Part shown: in pieces, positions 24,892 through 37,200 of the stretch
How positions within the stretch are numbered: position 1 is the stretch's first letter
Layout: each line of letters begins with the position of its first letter
Assembly: GCF_901709675.1 (NCBI RefSeq)
Contig: NC_051094.1
Coordinates: forward strand, 3,251,001-3,315,000
Direction: 5' to 3'
DNA length: 64,000 nt
Source: Syngnathus acus
Taxonomy: Eukaryota > Chordata > Actinopteri > Syngnathiformes > Syngnathidae
Made by a program: the position numbers and the translations under genes
Notes under the pieces: model-generated
What the model saw: the letters and a program-made list of their open reading frames with translations, nothing else
What the model was told of the DNA's origin: nothing
The model's database searches: none

Positions 24892-26342
24892 ATCTTTGGA
24901 AATACTGCGGTGTCGATAAAGCGCTCGAAAGTACCACTCCAAAATGGCGGCTTCACAGACGTCCAGTGTTGCTACCCACAAGCCATTAAAACGCGGAAGT
25001 CAGATTTTAATTCATTTGGATCGCCCCCCCCCCCCCCCCCCCCCAGAACGCTCTCAAAACAACTTCCGCTAGTTATTAGGTGAAATTATCCCACTTTTAA
25101 AATCCCTAGCCTTGATTATTGTTTTTTTCTTAATAATATTTAGCAAAGGTATTTGATGGCCGTTCATTTGAGGGCATTTGCATCCAAATCAGGTGAACAC
25201 AATTTATATGTGCCTCCATCTTTCCAAGGAACCACAAGTAATGGGACAAACTAACATAATCAGGAATCCGTTTGTCACTTTTCAATACTTTGCTGCAAAT
25301 CATTTGCAATCCAGAACAGCCTGAAGTCCCAAGGCCATGGACACAAGGATGGGTGTCATCTCCGGTGATGCTCTGCCAGGCCATCTGCAGGAGCTGTCAT
25401 CGGTTGATGCTTGATTGTGGATTTGTGAATTTGTTTCTTCACTGTATTTCTTGTCATTCCATTTACATTTCTTTCGTTTTAATTTCTTTGAATAAAGTTG
25501 TTGTTGTGCGACCAGATTATCGGCTCTTACGATGAGTTTTATTCACGTTGTTCAACACCAAGCAAGCATCGGCTGAGATTGCTGATGACGCCTTTGAACG
25601 CAACTCGTTGAACTTTGGTACACAAACTGTTGAAATGGGCGTGTCCAATGCGCTTAGCGTGCAGTCAAGAAAGCCGAGCCGAGTTACTATTCCTTCCCGA
25701 AATAATGTCGCTTTTTACCGCAGGGGACAAGCCGAGGTAGGAAACATCGCAAACTTGGTTGGCAATGTGTTTGTGAACAATTTTTGCGTGATTTGATTGT
25801 ACCGCTTGTCTTGTAACTTAGCTGTCTCGAGTGCATAACTGTACAAGTTGTGGTTTGGTGCGGTTTCAAAGAGCATTGTTTTTGTTGAAACAAAAAGCGC
25901 ACATTTTACATGGGGAAAAAACACCAGCAAGCAAAACTATAACAAAACGGTAACAATCTATAATCCATTGCCCCCCCCCCCCCCCCCCCCCCAAAAAAGG
26001 AACATCTTCGGCGACGTGTACTTCCATCATGAAAAAGTGACCAATCTATTTGGCCGAAGTACAGATACAAATATTTTGGAAAAAAAATTCACATGCTGCA
26101 GGGATAGCAACACATTTTTTGGGGGGTACCTTTTGCCATCTAGTGGAAGAGCATATAATTGTTCTGCTTGTCACTATACATTGGTGGCATTGACAGACTA
26201 GATTTATCCCACATAATAATTTTCAGATCAATGAAGCAAAATTGGTTGATTAAAAGAAAAAAAAAATCATCAGAACAGTGGCTAGGAATCACTGACATCA
26301 AGTCTGGCTGCTTCTGACAGGCTGTAAAAAGCAAAGGTGGAG
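24892..26342. other. Intergenic region between the THAP gene and the acyltransferase gene
   Basis: Divergent-promoter interval: the THAP gene starts leftward at 24891 and the acyltransferase rightward at 26343. Two uninterrupted poly-C runs lie at 25024-25044 and 25971-25992. No coding exons seen. A plus-strand AATAAA near 25490 has no gene I can assign to it. Confidence 0.55.
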
Positions 26343-29300
26343 ATGGATGACTTCTGGACTGTGGTGGTTTGGGCCGGGAGAATCTGGCTGTGCCTGATTG
26401 TCAGCCTCATCATGATCCCTGCCATGTTTGGCTTCTCACTGGGCATCTCCGAGACCTACATGAACATCCTGGTGAAAACATTGGAGGTAGGTCGGACCTA
26501 CTTCAGATCTAGCCTCCTCTGTAGAGTTTGTGTGTGCTTTCTGAAAAAGCTGCAACTTACTTTAGGTCAACTAAAGATTTTCAATTGCATAATTGCGAAA
26601 GTCAGTCTCGTGTCCCTGCAATTGGCTGACGACCCCTTTCTTCGCCCAACGTCTCCTGGTCTTGCTAATAATTATAATCGCAACCCTGATGAGGACAAGC
26701 AAATAAATCACTTGTTAAAAAAGGAATGGATGGCGTAAACTTTCATACAAAAAACGTTTTTCTTCTATTAGTGGGCCACGCTAAAGATACAGAAGGCAAC
26801 CAGTGAAGAACACGCACTCAAAGCATCTGCATCCAGTGGTAAGTACAGTAGATGAAACTATAAAAAGTATACACACCCCTGTTCACATGCCAAGTTTTTG
26901 TGATATTAAACAAAATAGATGACTATAAATTATTTCAAACTTCTTCCACTTCTGGCTTATGGGGGAGGAAAACCAATCAATTGAGCTGCACTGGTTATAT
27001 CGATCAAATGAATGGTGGAACATTTTTTGAAGTTATTTATCTTGCTCTCTTGTTTTTCCCATATCACCACAAAAAGCTGGTATTTGAACAAGGGTGTGTA
27101 GACTTTTTCTATCTCCGACTGCAATAGCTAGCTAGATCGATCTATTGTGAAATATGGAGGCAAAGTGACTGGCATACTGCATTGTGCCATTTCCTGGTGT
27201 AGTTCAAGCCAGGCAAAGCATGTCGTAATCAAAAACCAAAAAAAGCAAGATGAAGCAATGAATGCGGTTCTCAATGGGTGCAGTGAACACAGGTCGTCTG
27301 TCGTGTGCGTTTATGACGGGCCACGGGGTCAAGTTGCTGAGGGAGCTATCTCACGAGATGCTATTACTCAACGCTGTTATCACACGTGCGTGTCTTTGCG
27401 GTAAGGGGCGGCTGAACCCTTTTCCAATCAGGCCTCATTTCAGATCCTCCGCGATGAAGGAGGTCTCCTTAACCTTTTCCATTTGGGTGGCAGGGTTGTT
27501 TATGGCCCTCATGACTCAAGTTCCCCAGCCCTTGCTATAAAGAACGAAACCAGCTACGTCAGCATCCAACGTTTGCAAAGTGTGTCACTGTCACATTCAA
27601 CATGACATAATCCCAATTTGAGTCAGTAATCGATCAGTAATTGTATGTTATTGCGCAACTGCAATTGGATATTTGAATAAATGCTGTTATCTGTAATCCT
27701 GGATTTTGCCCTCTGTGCTATCAGTTGAAAGCAGATCAACTTTAGTGAGCCCTCGCTTTTGTCGGCCTCGTGATACGTTCGGTCGAGATGACATTTAGCT
27801 TTCTTCCAACGCAAACCTGAGCTGTCTGCAAATGTCTTGCATGTCTTGTGTGTGTTTTAGCTCTCATCCAGAGAGAAGATGGCTCCATGGAGAAAGAGTT
27901 AGAGGAACTAAGACGAAGTCGCCCCAAACCTTCAGAAGGTGGCGATTTTACGCTTAGCGACTGTTTCTATTTTACCCGCCGAGGAATTGAGAGCATCGTC
28001 GAGGACGAGGTGCGACACGTGACCTTGTTGACATCACGACTCGCGGAATTCTAATCAAAAGTTTCACTGATTGAAGGTCACCCAGCGCTTCACCTCAGAG
28101 GAGCTGCTCTCTTGGAATCTTCTGACCCGCACTAACAATGACTTCCAGTACATCAGTCTGAGGCTGACGCTGGTCTATGGACTTGGCATTTTTGTCCGAT
28201 ACTGCATTCTCGCACCTCTCAGGTACACACACATGATTCTATTTTTTTTTTTTTTAATTGTCTGTAAATATTAACGCCCCTCTTTGATTGAGATTTGGAG
28301 AAAAACAATTTCATAAGACAAACATTTCTAAATGAAATTCAAGTGGCAGCAACATAAAAATGTTCATTAACACATAGTATGTAAACTTGACTTTGTCATT
28401 GTTTGTCTACAAATATTTTGATATTCATTATAAAAAAACGTTGTTTTTTTTTTTGTTCTGTCATCAGGATAACGCTGGCCTGCATTGGCCTCAGCTGGCT
28501 GGTCATCGGAACATCTGCAGTGGGGTTGCTCCCCAACTGGAGGTAGCCACAAAGCGCACCGCCGACCGTCCAATGGCTCTTACGTATTGCCCTTTTCAAG
28601 GCCACGCTCCGTTTTTGTCATCAGGATCAAATTCTGGCTCAGCGAGTGGGTCCACGTCATGTGCTATAGGATCTGTGCCCGGGGCCTCTCCGCTGCCATC
28701 CGCTATCACAACAGGCGAGACAAAACGATGCGAATCGGATCATGCGGATCGGGTTACTCACGACACGCTTTCTCTCTGTTTGGCGCATCAGGGAAAATAT
28801 ACCCCGAAAAGGAGGCATCTGTGTGGCCAATCACACCAGCCCCATTGACATCGTGATACTCTGCAACGATGCCTGTTATGCCATGGTAGGAAGGGCAATG
28901 CCCGCCCAGCCAGCCGCCATCCTTTTTCTCATTCTCGCATGCGTCAGGTGGGCCAGGTGCACGGCGGTCTCATGGGGGTGGTCCAGCGGGCCATGGTGCG
29001 ATCCTGTCCTCACGTGTGGTTTGAGCGAGCTGAAATGAAAGATCGTCATCTGGTGACCAAGAGGTCAGTTGTACATATGTGATTCTCATACCACTAGAGG
29101 GAGTCCTTAGGATCATTATAGCAGTACTTGTGAGACTCACTGCAGAGGAAAAAAAAAACAATTGCCAATTTTTTTTTTTTCTCTGAGCTGTATTTAAACC
29201 ACTACCGGTTTCCATGACCTTTCTGTGTCACCTTCAGGTTGAAAGATCACGTCAATGACAAGACAAAGCTCCCTATATTGATCTTTCCAGAAGGCAAGTT

Positions 29301-30399
29301 GAGATGTTTTTCTCGCTAGTGTCAATGGAGGTTGTTACGCCATCTCTGAGTGCTGACAAGTGTATGTAATGTGGCTTTGGACCACACATGCAGCATACAC
29401 ATGCTGGCCAGTCTCATTTTTGAATGGTTTTGCTTTTTGGTGTCCATAGGAACCTGCGTCAACAACACGTCAGTCATGATGTTTAAGAAGGGCAGTTTTG
29501 AAATTGGAGCCACAATTTACCCCGTTGCCATTAAGGTATTTAAGACACTTGTTTGGTCCTTTTTGTTTTCAGATTGTAAGAATTCATCACCAATTTTTCT
29601 TTTTTTTTGCACTAGTACTAATAAGCGGCTTATTGATTTATATTCTATATGTTTTAATCACTTTTTCTTTTTTAAATCTCATTCCTTTTTGTTTCCCTCA
29701 GTATGACCCCAAGTTTGGAGATGCCTTCTGGAACAGTTCCAAGTACAGCATGGTGAGCTACCTGCTGAGAATGATGACCAGCTGGGCTCTCGTCTGCAAT
29801 GTCTGGTATCTCCCGGCAATGCATCAGAAGGTCTGTGCAACATGTCACTGCGTGTGACACGCACACACGTGACGTTAGACTGAAATGATGACTTTCAACC
29901 GCCATGCAGGAGGGGGAAGATGCCGTCCAGTTTGCCAACAGAGTCAAGTCAGCCATCGCTCACCAGGGAGGACTAGTGGACCTGCAGTGGTAAGACATGC
30001 ATTTTGTTTAATTGCTGTATTTTTATTGAGCGGCAAAGAGCGGCAGGAGTTTATTGAAATAAGGTATGTGTACTTGAGGGGAAGCCTTTATTTGTTTGGA
30101 CCACTTGGGGACACATGGCTAAAACAAAGCCAATTAATGCCACCTAGTGGTACATTCAAGACAAAACAATCGAATGTGAGGATTGCAACGATAATAATAC
30201 CAACATCCCTCGTGTGTATTTTGTTTCCGATGTTTTTTTGTTTTTTGTTTTTTTTATAATACATGATTGATCAACTCAAAATATTCACAGGGACGGAGGC
30301 TTGAAGCGAGCCAAGGTGAAGGAGTCGTTCAAGGAGCAGCAGCAGAAGCAGTACAGCCACATGGTGGTGGGAGACGACAGCAGCAGTAACAGCGACTGA
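26343..30399 (+). CDS. gpat3: Glycerol-3-phosphate acyltransferase, GPAT3-like (AGPAT9-like), complete
   Basis: ER membrane enzyme that acylates glycerol-3-phosphate to lysophosphatidic acid, first step of triacylglycerol synthesis. Thirteen exons (26343-26486, 26772-26838, 27861-28009, 28077-28222, 28468-28542, 28625-28714, 28792-28885, 28948-29063, 29238-29293, 29450-29535, 29702-29830, 29910-29989, 30291-30399) join in frame to 446 residues; human GPAT3 has 434 and GPAT4 456. The acyltransferase motifs are all there: VANHTSPID (H-x4-D), FERAEMKDRH, FPEGTC and YPVAIKY. Hydrophobic segments lie at the N terminus and before motif I. SLGISETYM, ILVKTLEWAT and ALIQREDGSMEKEL fit GPAT3 better than GPAT4, while RENIPRKGG leans to GPAT4, so it may be the fish agpat9l paralogue. 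Introns 6 and 9 use GC donors. The start is the ATG at 26343. Confidence 0.9.
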
Positions 30400-30955
30400 G
30401 AAGATGGCGCGGGGACCAGATGACTTGACTCGAAACTGGTTTCCTCACCACCTGGATGGACCTGCTTTGACACGCTGTGTCTCGCACAAGTGCAATAGTG
30501 AACTTTGGGGTGATGAATGGCGAATGTGCCGCTGCTATTTCTGTATTTTTCTAACTTGATTGACACGATGTTGAATATAACAGATTGGAGTTGTTGGATT
30601 CAAACAGCGGATGCCTGATGACCAATTCAAGTGCTGCTTTTTTTTTTTAAGTTTACAAATGTCGACTGAGATTTCTTTCTCTAGCATGACAGAAATGTAG
30701 CAGCACTTGTGCTAACGGTTAGCACCGCAAAGGATCTCCGTTTAGATCTCAGCTCAGGCTTTTTCCTCTCTGAAGTCTGAATGTTGGAAACATTCTGTAG
30801 GAAAACGATAGAGAACCTAAACGTAGACAGGAAATCATAGACCCATTTCAATGTGGCACGAGGAAATAATGCCACTCCATTTGTAACAAGCTCCATAATT
30901 TGACTTGGACTTGTATAAAAGCAGGAACAAATTGTATGGCATGCAAATAACAGCC

Positions 30956-30961
30956 AATAAA
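30956..30961 (+). other. Poly(A) signal of the GPAT3-like gene
   Basis: AATAAA 557 bp after the acyltransferase stop. Only 26 bp further on lies the stop codon of the candidate minus-strand gene at 30988, so the two transcripts would be tail to tail and probably overlap. Confidence 0.55.
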
Positions 30962-30987
30962 TGTGATCGGCGCAAATTGTGAGGTGT

Positions 30988-31425
30988 TTAAAGGAGAACG
31001 CACAAGTGTGATTTTTTGGTTGACTGTGGAACGGATGCTTCGCTGCTTATTTTGTCCTGGATATTTTCTGTCTTGTGCTGTTCTTCACTGTCATTACCTG
31101 AAAAGCAAAAGAAGACATATTAGTTTGTTGGGTACCAGTGGGGCATGCATGTTATTGATTTGGACATTTGAGCACTTACTTAAATGATCAGCACTGTCTT
31201 CAGTGTCCTGAAACATCAACACATATCTTACATATAAATAGTATGTCTTCAAAAAAAAAAAAAAAAAAATCCACTTGAAGGCATCCCTCACCTCTGTTAA
31301 GTGACTTTTGTTTTTCTTCCTCTGTTCCAGATATCTGTAATGTGTTGAAAATAATGATTAAGCTGCGTGCGTTCAATGATCAACTTTGAAGTAAGATGGC
31401 GTCTGAGACGGACAAGTGAGCGCTT
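30988..31425 (-). CDS. Candidate small uncharacterised gene, 3' exons, C-terminal CaaX box
   Basis: Four blocks on the minus strand have proper splice sites and compatible phases: 31425-31385 (strong polypyrimidine tract, donor weak GTTGAT), 31334-31292 (donor GTGAGG), 31207-31180 (donor GTAAGT) and 31097-30988. Joined, they code KKRSLVRLRRHLTS(K), then YLEQRKKNKSHLTE, then DTEDSADHLSNDSEEQHKT, ending TKKSHLCVLL and stop. The polar, charged sequence ending in a basic patch plus CVLL has the form of a prenylated membrane-associated protein (CVLL is the CaaX box of CDC42). I do not recognise the family. The 5' part is not found; open frames at 31886-31762 and 31740-31622 could hold it but do not join cleanly. 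Small exons can arise by chance, so this is tentative. Confidence 0.35.
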
Positions 31426-32247
31426 CTTGGAAGGAAAAAAAAAAAAATGTTGACAAAAATAGACAACAGCAATGTTGCTCACACAGGAACTGTTGTGACG
31501 CCCACACACCGATGCTGGCTACTCCGGGTTCATTCATGATTAATTTGTCCCGGAATGTGCGATGCTGGTTTGTCTAATGCACGACGTAAACTATTATTGC
31601 TGTATCGATACAAGTTGACAAGAAACATCCCACCGTTGCAGATATGAGTCGCAGTTCCTGTGGTCAAATTTAGCTGGCGTCTTCAGTCCATCCGGCGATC
31701 CCACGTCCACTCGACCCGACGCTCCAGATGCAATCGGCATTTCGACCACCCGGGAATCGGACCTGCGCTCATTTGGATGCAGCCCACTCGTCCATTTTGT
31801 CGTGCAGAATTACAAACTTCGCCTCTCTTTTTTTCCAGTGTGACAAATAGTGGCCTCTTGGAGTTCATGTTTGTTGTCGTCTCCATAGCAACCGTCAGTG
31901 GTGCCGTAAGAGGGGCTTGGCAGTAGACTTGGGGAGACTTTAAGGGCATGTGTGGCGTTAGATCCTTAAAAATGAGGATGGCTCATATATTTGTGTTGTC
32001 ATGGTGACCAAAATCTCCAACACTTGTGGAAAAACTGGCAGAAAATAAAAGATAACATGCAACAAAATGTGTTTTTACTCGGCTGTATATACTGTTCCTA
32101 CTCATTACTGTATGTAATAGAAATTTCTTTTTTTTAAAGTATATTTTTCTAGAATTTGTGCTCTCTGATCTTGTATGAAATTCTTTGGTGATGAAAAAAG
32201 AAATGTTTTACGATTGACCCAGATGTGAACAGTTATACGTAGTTACA
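31426..32247. other. Intergenic or unresolved 5' part of the candidate CaaX gene
   Basis: Between the last readable exon of the candidate gene and the end of myl7. Contains minus-strand open frames starting at 31886 and 31740 which look codon-like but have no consistent splice path. Nothing else is recognised. Confidence 0.4.
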
Positions 32248-32253
32248 TTTATT
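32248..32253 (-). other. Poly(A) signal of myl7
   Basis: AATAAA on the minus strand 49 bp after the myl7 stop codon; gives a very short 3' UTR. Confidence 0.5.
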
Positions 32254-32301
32254 CCAGCTATTTCAAATATTGTTCAATCAGTTCCAAACAGTGAGCCCAG
32301 T

Positions 32302-33542
32302 TCAGGATTCTTCCTTCTCATCTCCGTGTGTGATGATGTAGCAGAGGGACTTGTAGTCGATGTTCCCCGTCGGATCGATGGGAGCCAACGCAAACGCCTG
32401 GTCCACCTTTAAAGCAAACACGACTGACAGCTCACAATGACAAAAGATATTTAGAACGTTGAAAGAATATGAGCTGACCTCCTCCGGTGTGAATTTATCC
32501 GCCTGGTTCAGCAATAATCGTCGAAATCTGGACCAGATGGAGAAAGAACCGATTGAGCTTGCGTTGAAAGTAAACACGATGAGTTCATTTTCAAGACGTA
32601 CTCTTCCTTGTTGACAAAACCTGTGGCGTTGGGATCAAATAGCTTAAAGGCAGCAAGGATGGTGTCTTCGGGATCGGTCCCTGCCCATGAAACATGACAA
32701 AATGACAATTCTGGAAACATTTCTACTTGTCAAGGTCACTTCTCACCGTTGAGTTTCTCGCCAAACAGGGACAAGAAGACAGTGAAGTTGATTGGTCCTT
32801 TGCCCTCATTCAACATCTCATCCAGCTCCTCTTCCTTCGCGTTGAGCTTTCCTGAGACACACAATAATACATTTTGCAGCATGGCGGATCTTCATGGGGC
32901 AGGCTGCGCCGCCGAGGGTGTGATCACAACTAACTTCATTCATGGCCAACCAAAACGGCTCCTTTAAGTCAATGTGTGATTCGAAATGAAAAGCGGATGC
33001 AAAGCATTTCCAAGATAGTATTGTAAAATAAATTGTAAACCAATGATGCCATTTCTTTTCTCAGTGCAAAAGGTTTTCGTAAAATTAAACACAGTAGTCC
33101 CGCATGTATTTTCCTGATTTATTCGATGAAATGAAAACAATGTATTTCAAAAACTAATACCATCAAATCAAATGTACAATAAAACGAGCAGCTATTGTCA
33201 TTGATTGATTTCTTTATAGAATAAAATGAACAGCCTACCCAGTTGTGCATAGGTCTCCTTCAGGTCTTGTTTCTTAATCACGCCATCTCTGTCCTGGTCA
33301 ATGCAACCAAAAGCCTACACGAAACAAAAACGGAGTCTTTGTGACAAGTTATCGTCGTTGCTGTATAGAGGATCTTACCTCCTTGAACTCTTGTATCTGG
33401 GACTGCTCAAACATGGAGAAGACATTGGAGCAAGACTTCTGTGCTCCTCTCTGTCTCTTATTGGATGCTTTCTTGCTTGCCTACATCAAATATTCAAGTC
33501 ACAAACTCAATCTTGTCTTTTTCTAAACATGTAACTTACCAT
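32302..33542 (-). CDS. myl7: Atrial/cardiac myosin regulatory light chain 7, complete
   Basis: Regulatory light chain that wraps the neck of cardiac myosin heavy chain; zebrafish myl7 (cmlc2) is a heart marker. Seven coding exons on the minus strand: 33542-33540 (only the ATG), 33480-33379, 33314-33239, 32851-32747, 32680-32602, 32527-32479, 32406-32302; 172 residues, the family length. Exon 2 starts [12 protein letters not shown] and holds the phosphorylatable serines in [14 protein letters not shown]-hand 1 is intact ([12 protein letters not shown]); the later EF-hands are degenerate, as usual in this family. The C terminus [19 protein letters not shown] is cut here to its hallmark [10 protein letters not shown], which identifies MYL7 rather than MYL2 or MYL9. 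It lies in the same orientation as gck, 0.76 kb away, as in human 7p13. Confidence 0.93.
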
Positions 33543-33578
33543 GTCTGCTCCCGTGATGCCGTACGGACTCTCCGGTGG

Positions 33579-33673
33579 TTTTATACGGAGCCCATGTTAT
33601 CTGCTAACGCTTATAATAACCAGTGGTGGGAGTGCAGACCCATACATGGAGACAACCGCTGTGAGCTGATAAG
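33579..33673 (-). promoter_or_regulatory. Putative myl7 promoter: TATA box and two GATA motifs
   Basis: On the minus strand TATAAAA lies at 33585-33579, about 40 bp before the ATG, so the leader would be only about 10 nt or the start site is shifted. Further upstream are AGATAA (around 33597-33602) and, on the plus strand, TGATAAG (33667-33673), both GATA-factor type sites. GATA factors are known to act on the zebrafish myl7 promoter. The whole gap to gck is under 0.76 kb, so cardiac control elements may be compact. Confidence 0.45.
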
Positions 33674-33889
33674 AAGAGATGCAGGATTCCACTGGGCTGG
33701 AAAGGAGAGATACGCCAAGCGGGCTGGCCAAAGAGAGTGACCCCTGACGCTTGACAGAGTCCCCTGTGACTTTTTACCCGCTCTGATTGTGACAAATTTG
33801 TCAATAAAATCCACATGCTTACAAATGTATCACAAGACTCCAGCTTATGTTATTCACACTTTATTGACCGCTGTGAAGTTGTACAATCA

Positions 33890-34030
33890 ACATGATGGAC
33901 TGCTTGCCAGCCAATCGCAGGGTGCATTTCACCAAACAACCGTTCACACTCCCATTCTAGTCTTTTATCAAGCTAACATGCATGTGAATGGAACACGGGA
34001 GGAAAGCCAGAGTACCGAGAGAACATAAGA
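33890..34030 (-). repeat. Fragment of a common fish dispersed repeat (family C)
   Basis: Contains TGCCAGCCAATCGCAGGG, CAAACAACCGTTCACACTC, ACATGCATGTGAATGGAACA and GGGAGGAAAGCCAGAGTACC. These are blocks of a repeat very frequent in fish genomes (..CCAGCCAATCGCAGGGCAC..ACAACCATTCACACTC..GGAGGAAACCGGAGTACC..). Another copy is at 61116-61345 and its starting block appears at 39067-39110. Position is in the gck 3' flank. Orientation call is tentative. Confidence 0.55.
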
Positions 34031-34297
34031 TGCATGTTGGTCACTTTTCTTTCTACAAGCAGATTTTTTGCCTAATGTTAGCATTTAATGAGCACATGGT
34101 GGATTATGATTCAATTGGCAAGCTAACTGTGTCTTGTTGAACTAATCAACTGAGCTATATCGATTTACATTTCACTATGACAGAAATCCATTAAACCTCC
34201 TTGTTGCTGTCTTCCAGTGCTCTCCACAGAAGAAGAACGGAAGATGAGAAGATGTCATCGTGAATCAGCCGTCGAATGGTCACGTCAGGTCCTCCTT

Positions 34298-37200
34298 TCA
34301 CTGCGTTAGCATGCAGGCGGCCATCTTGCAGGCCACCGCTGAGATGAGAGCCGCCCCCCGACCGCTTCCCTCCTCTGACTGGATGAAGGTGATCTCGCAG
34401 CATGGTGTCAGCTCTTTGACTATTTTGTGGAACCTGTCACGAAAACTACAACAGCAACAACAAATTGGCCTCGTTAAAAATATATGTTTGATGGTGGTAG
34501 CTGCAAGAAATTTGTGACAAATAGGCCTACATTGTGTCTTGCCTAAAAGACGCATTTGCGTTGAAAAATTCTTCATTTGCGCTGAAAAAACATGTTTTTA
34601 ATTATGTTTACGCAATGAATTAAAAGAAAGTTTTATTTATTTATTTATTTGTTAGTTTATTTATTCATTCATTTATTTGTCTATTTACTCATGTATATTA
34701 TTTACATCCTCGTGTGGATGTGTGCGGATTTTTTGCCACCTCCGTCCATTTCTCACCAAGGGTGCAGCTTGTAAACGGAGCCGTCCACGCCCACGGTGAT
34801 GTTGAGGTCCTCCAGGCCGCGTCGCTCCCTCATCAGGTTGATGACGCTGGCGAGGCCGGCGCCGCACATGTGGGCCGAGCGAGTTGAAACGCTTTCGCAG
34901 ACCAGACCCACAATGTCGCAGTCCAATTCGGACGGCCGCACGCCCATAGATGACAGAATATTGTAGATGTGTTTCCTGTCACCCGAGTCACTGTCCCGAA
35001 GAAAATTGCAATATGAGGAAAAAGGATCATATTTTGAGAGACAAATGCAGCTTTTCAATGGATAAACCATTCCGCCATTGTTATGAAGCTCAGGTGTGAC
35101 CGTAATATTCACCTTTCCACCTGCGAGACGTGTCTGGACTCAAAGCTGCCGCGCATCTTCAACATCTCCGAGGCCTCGCCGTTGAAAAGCAGGTTTTCGT
35201 TGACCAATTTCATCATGATGAGCCTCACCAGCTCACCCATGTACTTGCCGCTAATCAGCTTCTCAAAGCTGTACGGGGGACACGGGTGACTTTACAAAAA
35301 CCCCAGACAAAAAAAAAAAAAGAAAGTGACCCAAGCAAACACGGCGAGCTGGAGAGGCTGAGTGACGCTGGCTTCAGCGGTTGTCTGGTGTCAAAGGTAA
35401 ACAGCCATTAGACCGATAGGCACTGTGGCACATTAATCTGACACCCTCGCTCGCGGTCCGGCCGCTGACGTATGAGGCCCCGCCGCCGTCTATAAACAAC
35501 CTTAGCCCGTAGTTTAGCAACCATCACCGGGAGCTCAGGTGAGCGTCGGGTGAGCACAACCGGGCGATGCCCAAAACAGGAGCACTTTTGATTATCCCCC
35601 CCCCCCCCCCCCAAAAACAATAACTGATCAACTTTGAAAAAGACCTTTAGATTCAAGTATATCCTTAAAATGACATCAAATTGATGGTCATTTTCTATTT
35701 CAGTTTTAAAGCCGCTATCACCACCGATATCGATACCTGGTATCGGTACGCCCTCCTTGAAAGTCGCAATAATAACAGAACATATCATTTCCGTTATATT
35801 ATACCTGTACTAAGAAGAATTATGGATCATTTGAACGTGAAGTCTTTCTTTCAATTCTACCTGAAATATATGCTGATTGAACAAATTCACTTAAAATTTG
35901 GCCAATCTATGAAAAAAAATAAAAATAATGGGCCTTATGTGTTTGTGATGATGTTTGCAACTCACAGCTGGTGTCCAGGGTTTATGGAGGTCTCATCCAC
36001 CACTCTGTCGTACTCCAACCTGAACTCCTCCAGCTCGCCGTTATCTCCGAAGGCCCCCCATTCCGTGTTGACGCACATGCGACCCTCCTCGCCTTCCACC
36101 AACTCCACTGTCCTCATCTCCTCCATGTAGCAAGCGTTGCAACCTGTACCTGATAAATGAAGACATGGTCGTCAAACTCCGCGAGAAGATTCCAAAGTCC
36201 TTTATTGTTTCATACCGACAATCATGCCCACTTCGCAGCTTCGGTCTTCGTAGTAGCACGATATCATAGTGGCCACCGTGTCATTCACCATGGCCACCAC
36301 GTCCATCTCAATGTCCTGAACGGCATCGCAGTGGCAGTCAGTGTATTTCTTTCCTCTGGCTCTACGGCACTTGTTATCATGTTACAACAGTGGTCATAAT
36401 ATTAGGAACATAAAGCAAAACAAAAGGGACAAGACCCTTTTTCTACTTGTGTTGTTTGTAAAGGTGGTTATTGCTTCTGTTCGTCTAGTTTTTCGGAATA
36501 TTGCGTGCTAACGTACCCCTCGCCTCTTGATAGCATCTCTGAGCAAGCCCACGATATTGTTCCCTTCAGCCCCAGAAGCCTTGAAACCTTTGGTCCAGTT
36601 GAGTAGGATTCCCTGCGCGGTGCACATACACAAGCACAGACGGCCGTCACGGCACAGCGGGTGACGCAAGGCCACGACCGCGGATGGCGCTACCTTGTCG
36701 ATGTCCTCGTGGCGCACCGGAAAGGAGAAAGTAAAACCCAGAGGAAGCTTCTTGTGCTTGATGTTGTGCTGGTCCAAGAAGTTTGACATGCACTCTGCAA
36801 TGTAGTCAAATAACTGCAAACAGGAGGACCACGGTGAGAAGCGCAGAAGATATAACACAGGCATACAAGGTCCAAGGGGCTCACCATTTCCGCAGTTCCC
36901 GTCATGGCATCCTCAGGAATGGAATACATCTGGTTCTTGGTCTCCACCTTCCAACTCCTCTCCTCGTCAGCGCCCACCTTGACCAGCATCACCCGGAAGT
37001 TGGTCCCCCCCAGGTCCAGAGCCAAGAAGTCGCCCACCTCTGTTCAAAGCCAAACTTCCGGTAAATGCTCGGACGCGTGATGTCCAAATGGGGAGCTTAC
37101 CTGATCCTTCGGGTGTGGAGCAAACATAAGTGGGTAACATTTTGACACTGGCCGCCTCGTGCGTTTCCAAACGCAAGCCTCTGTCCATCTCCCGCCGCAT

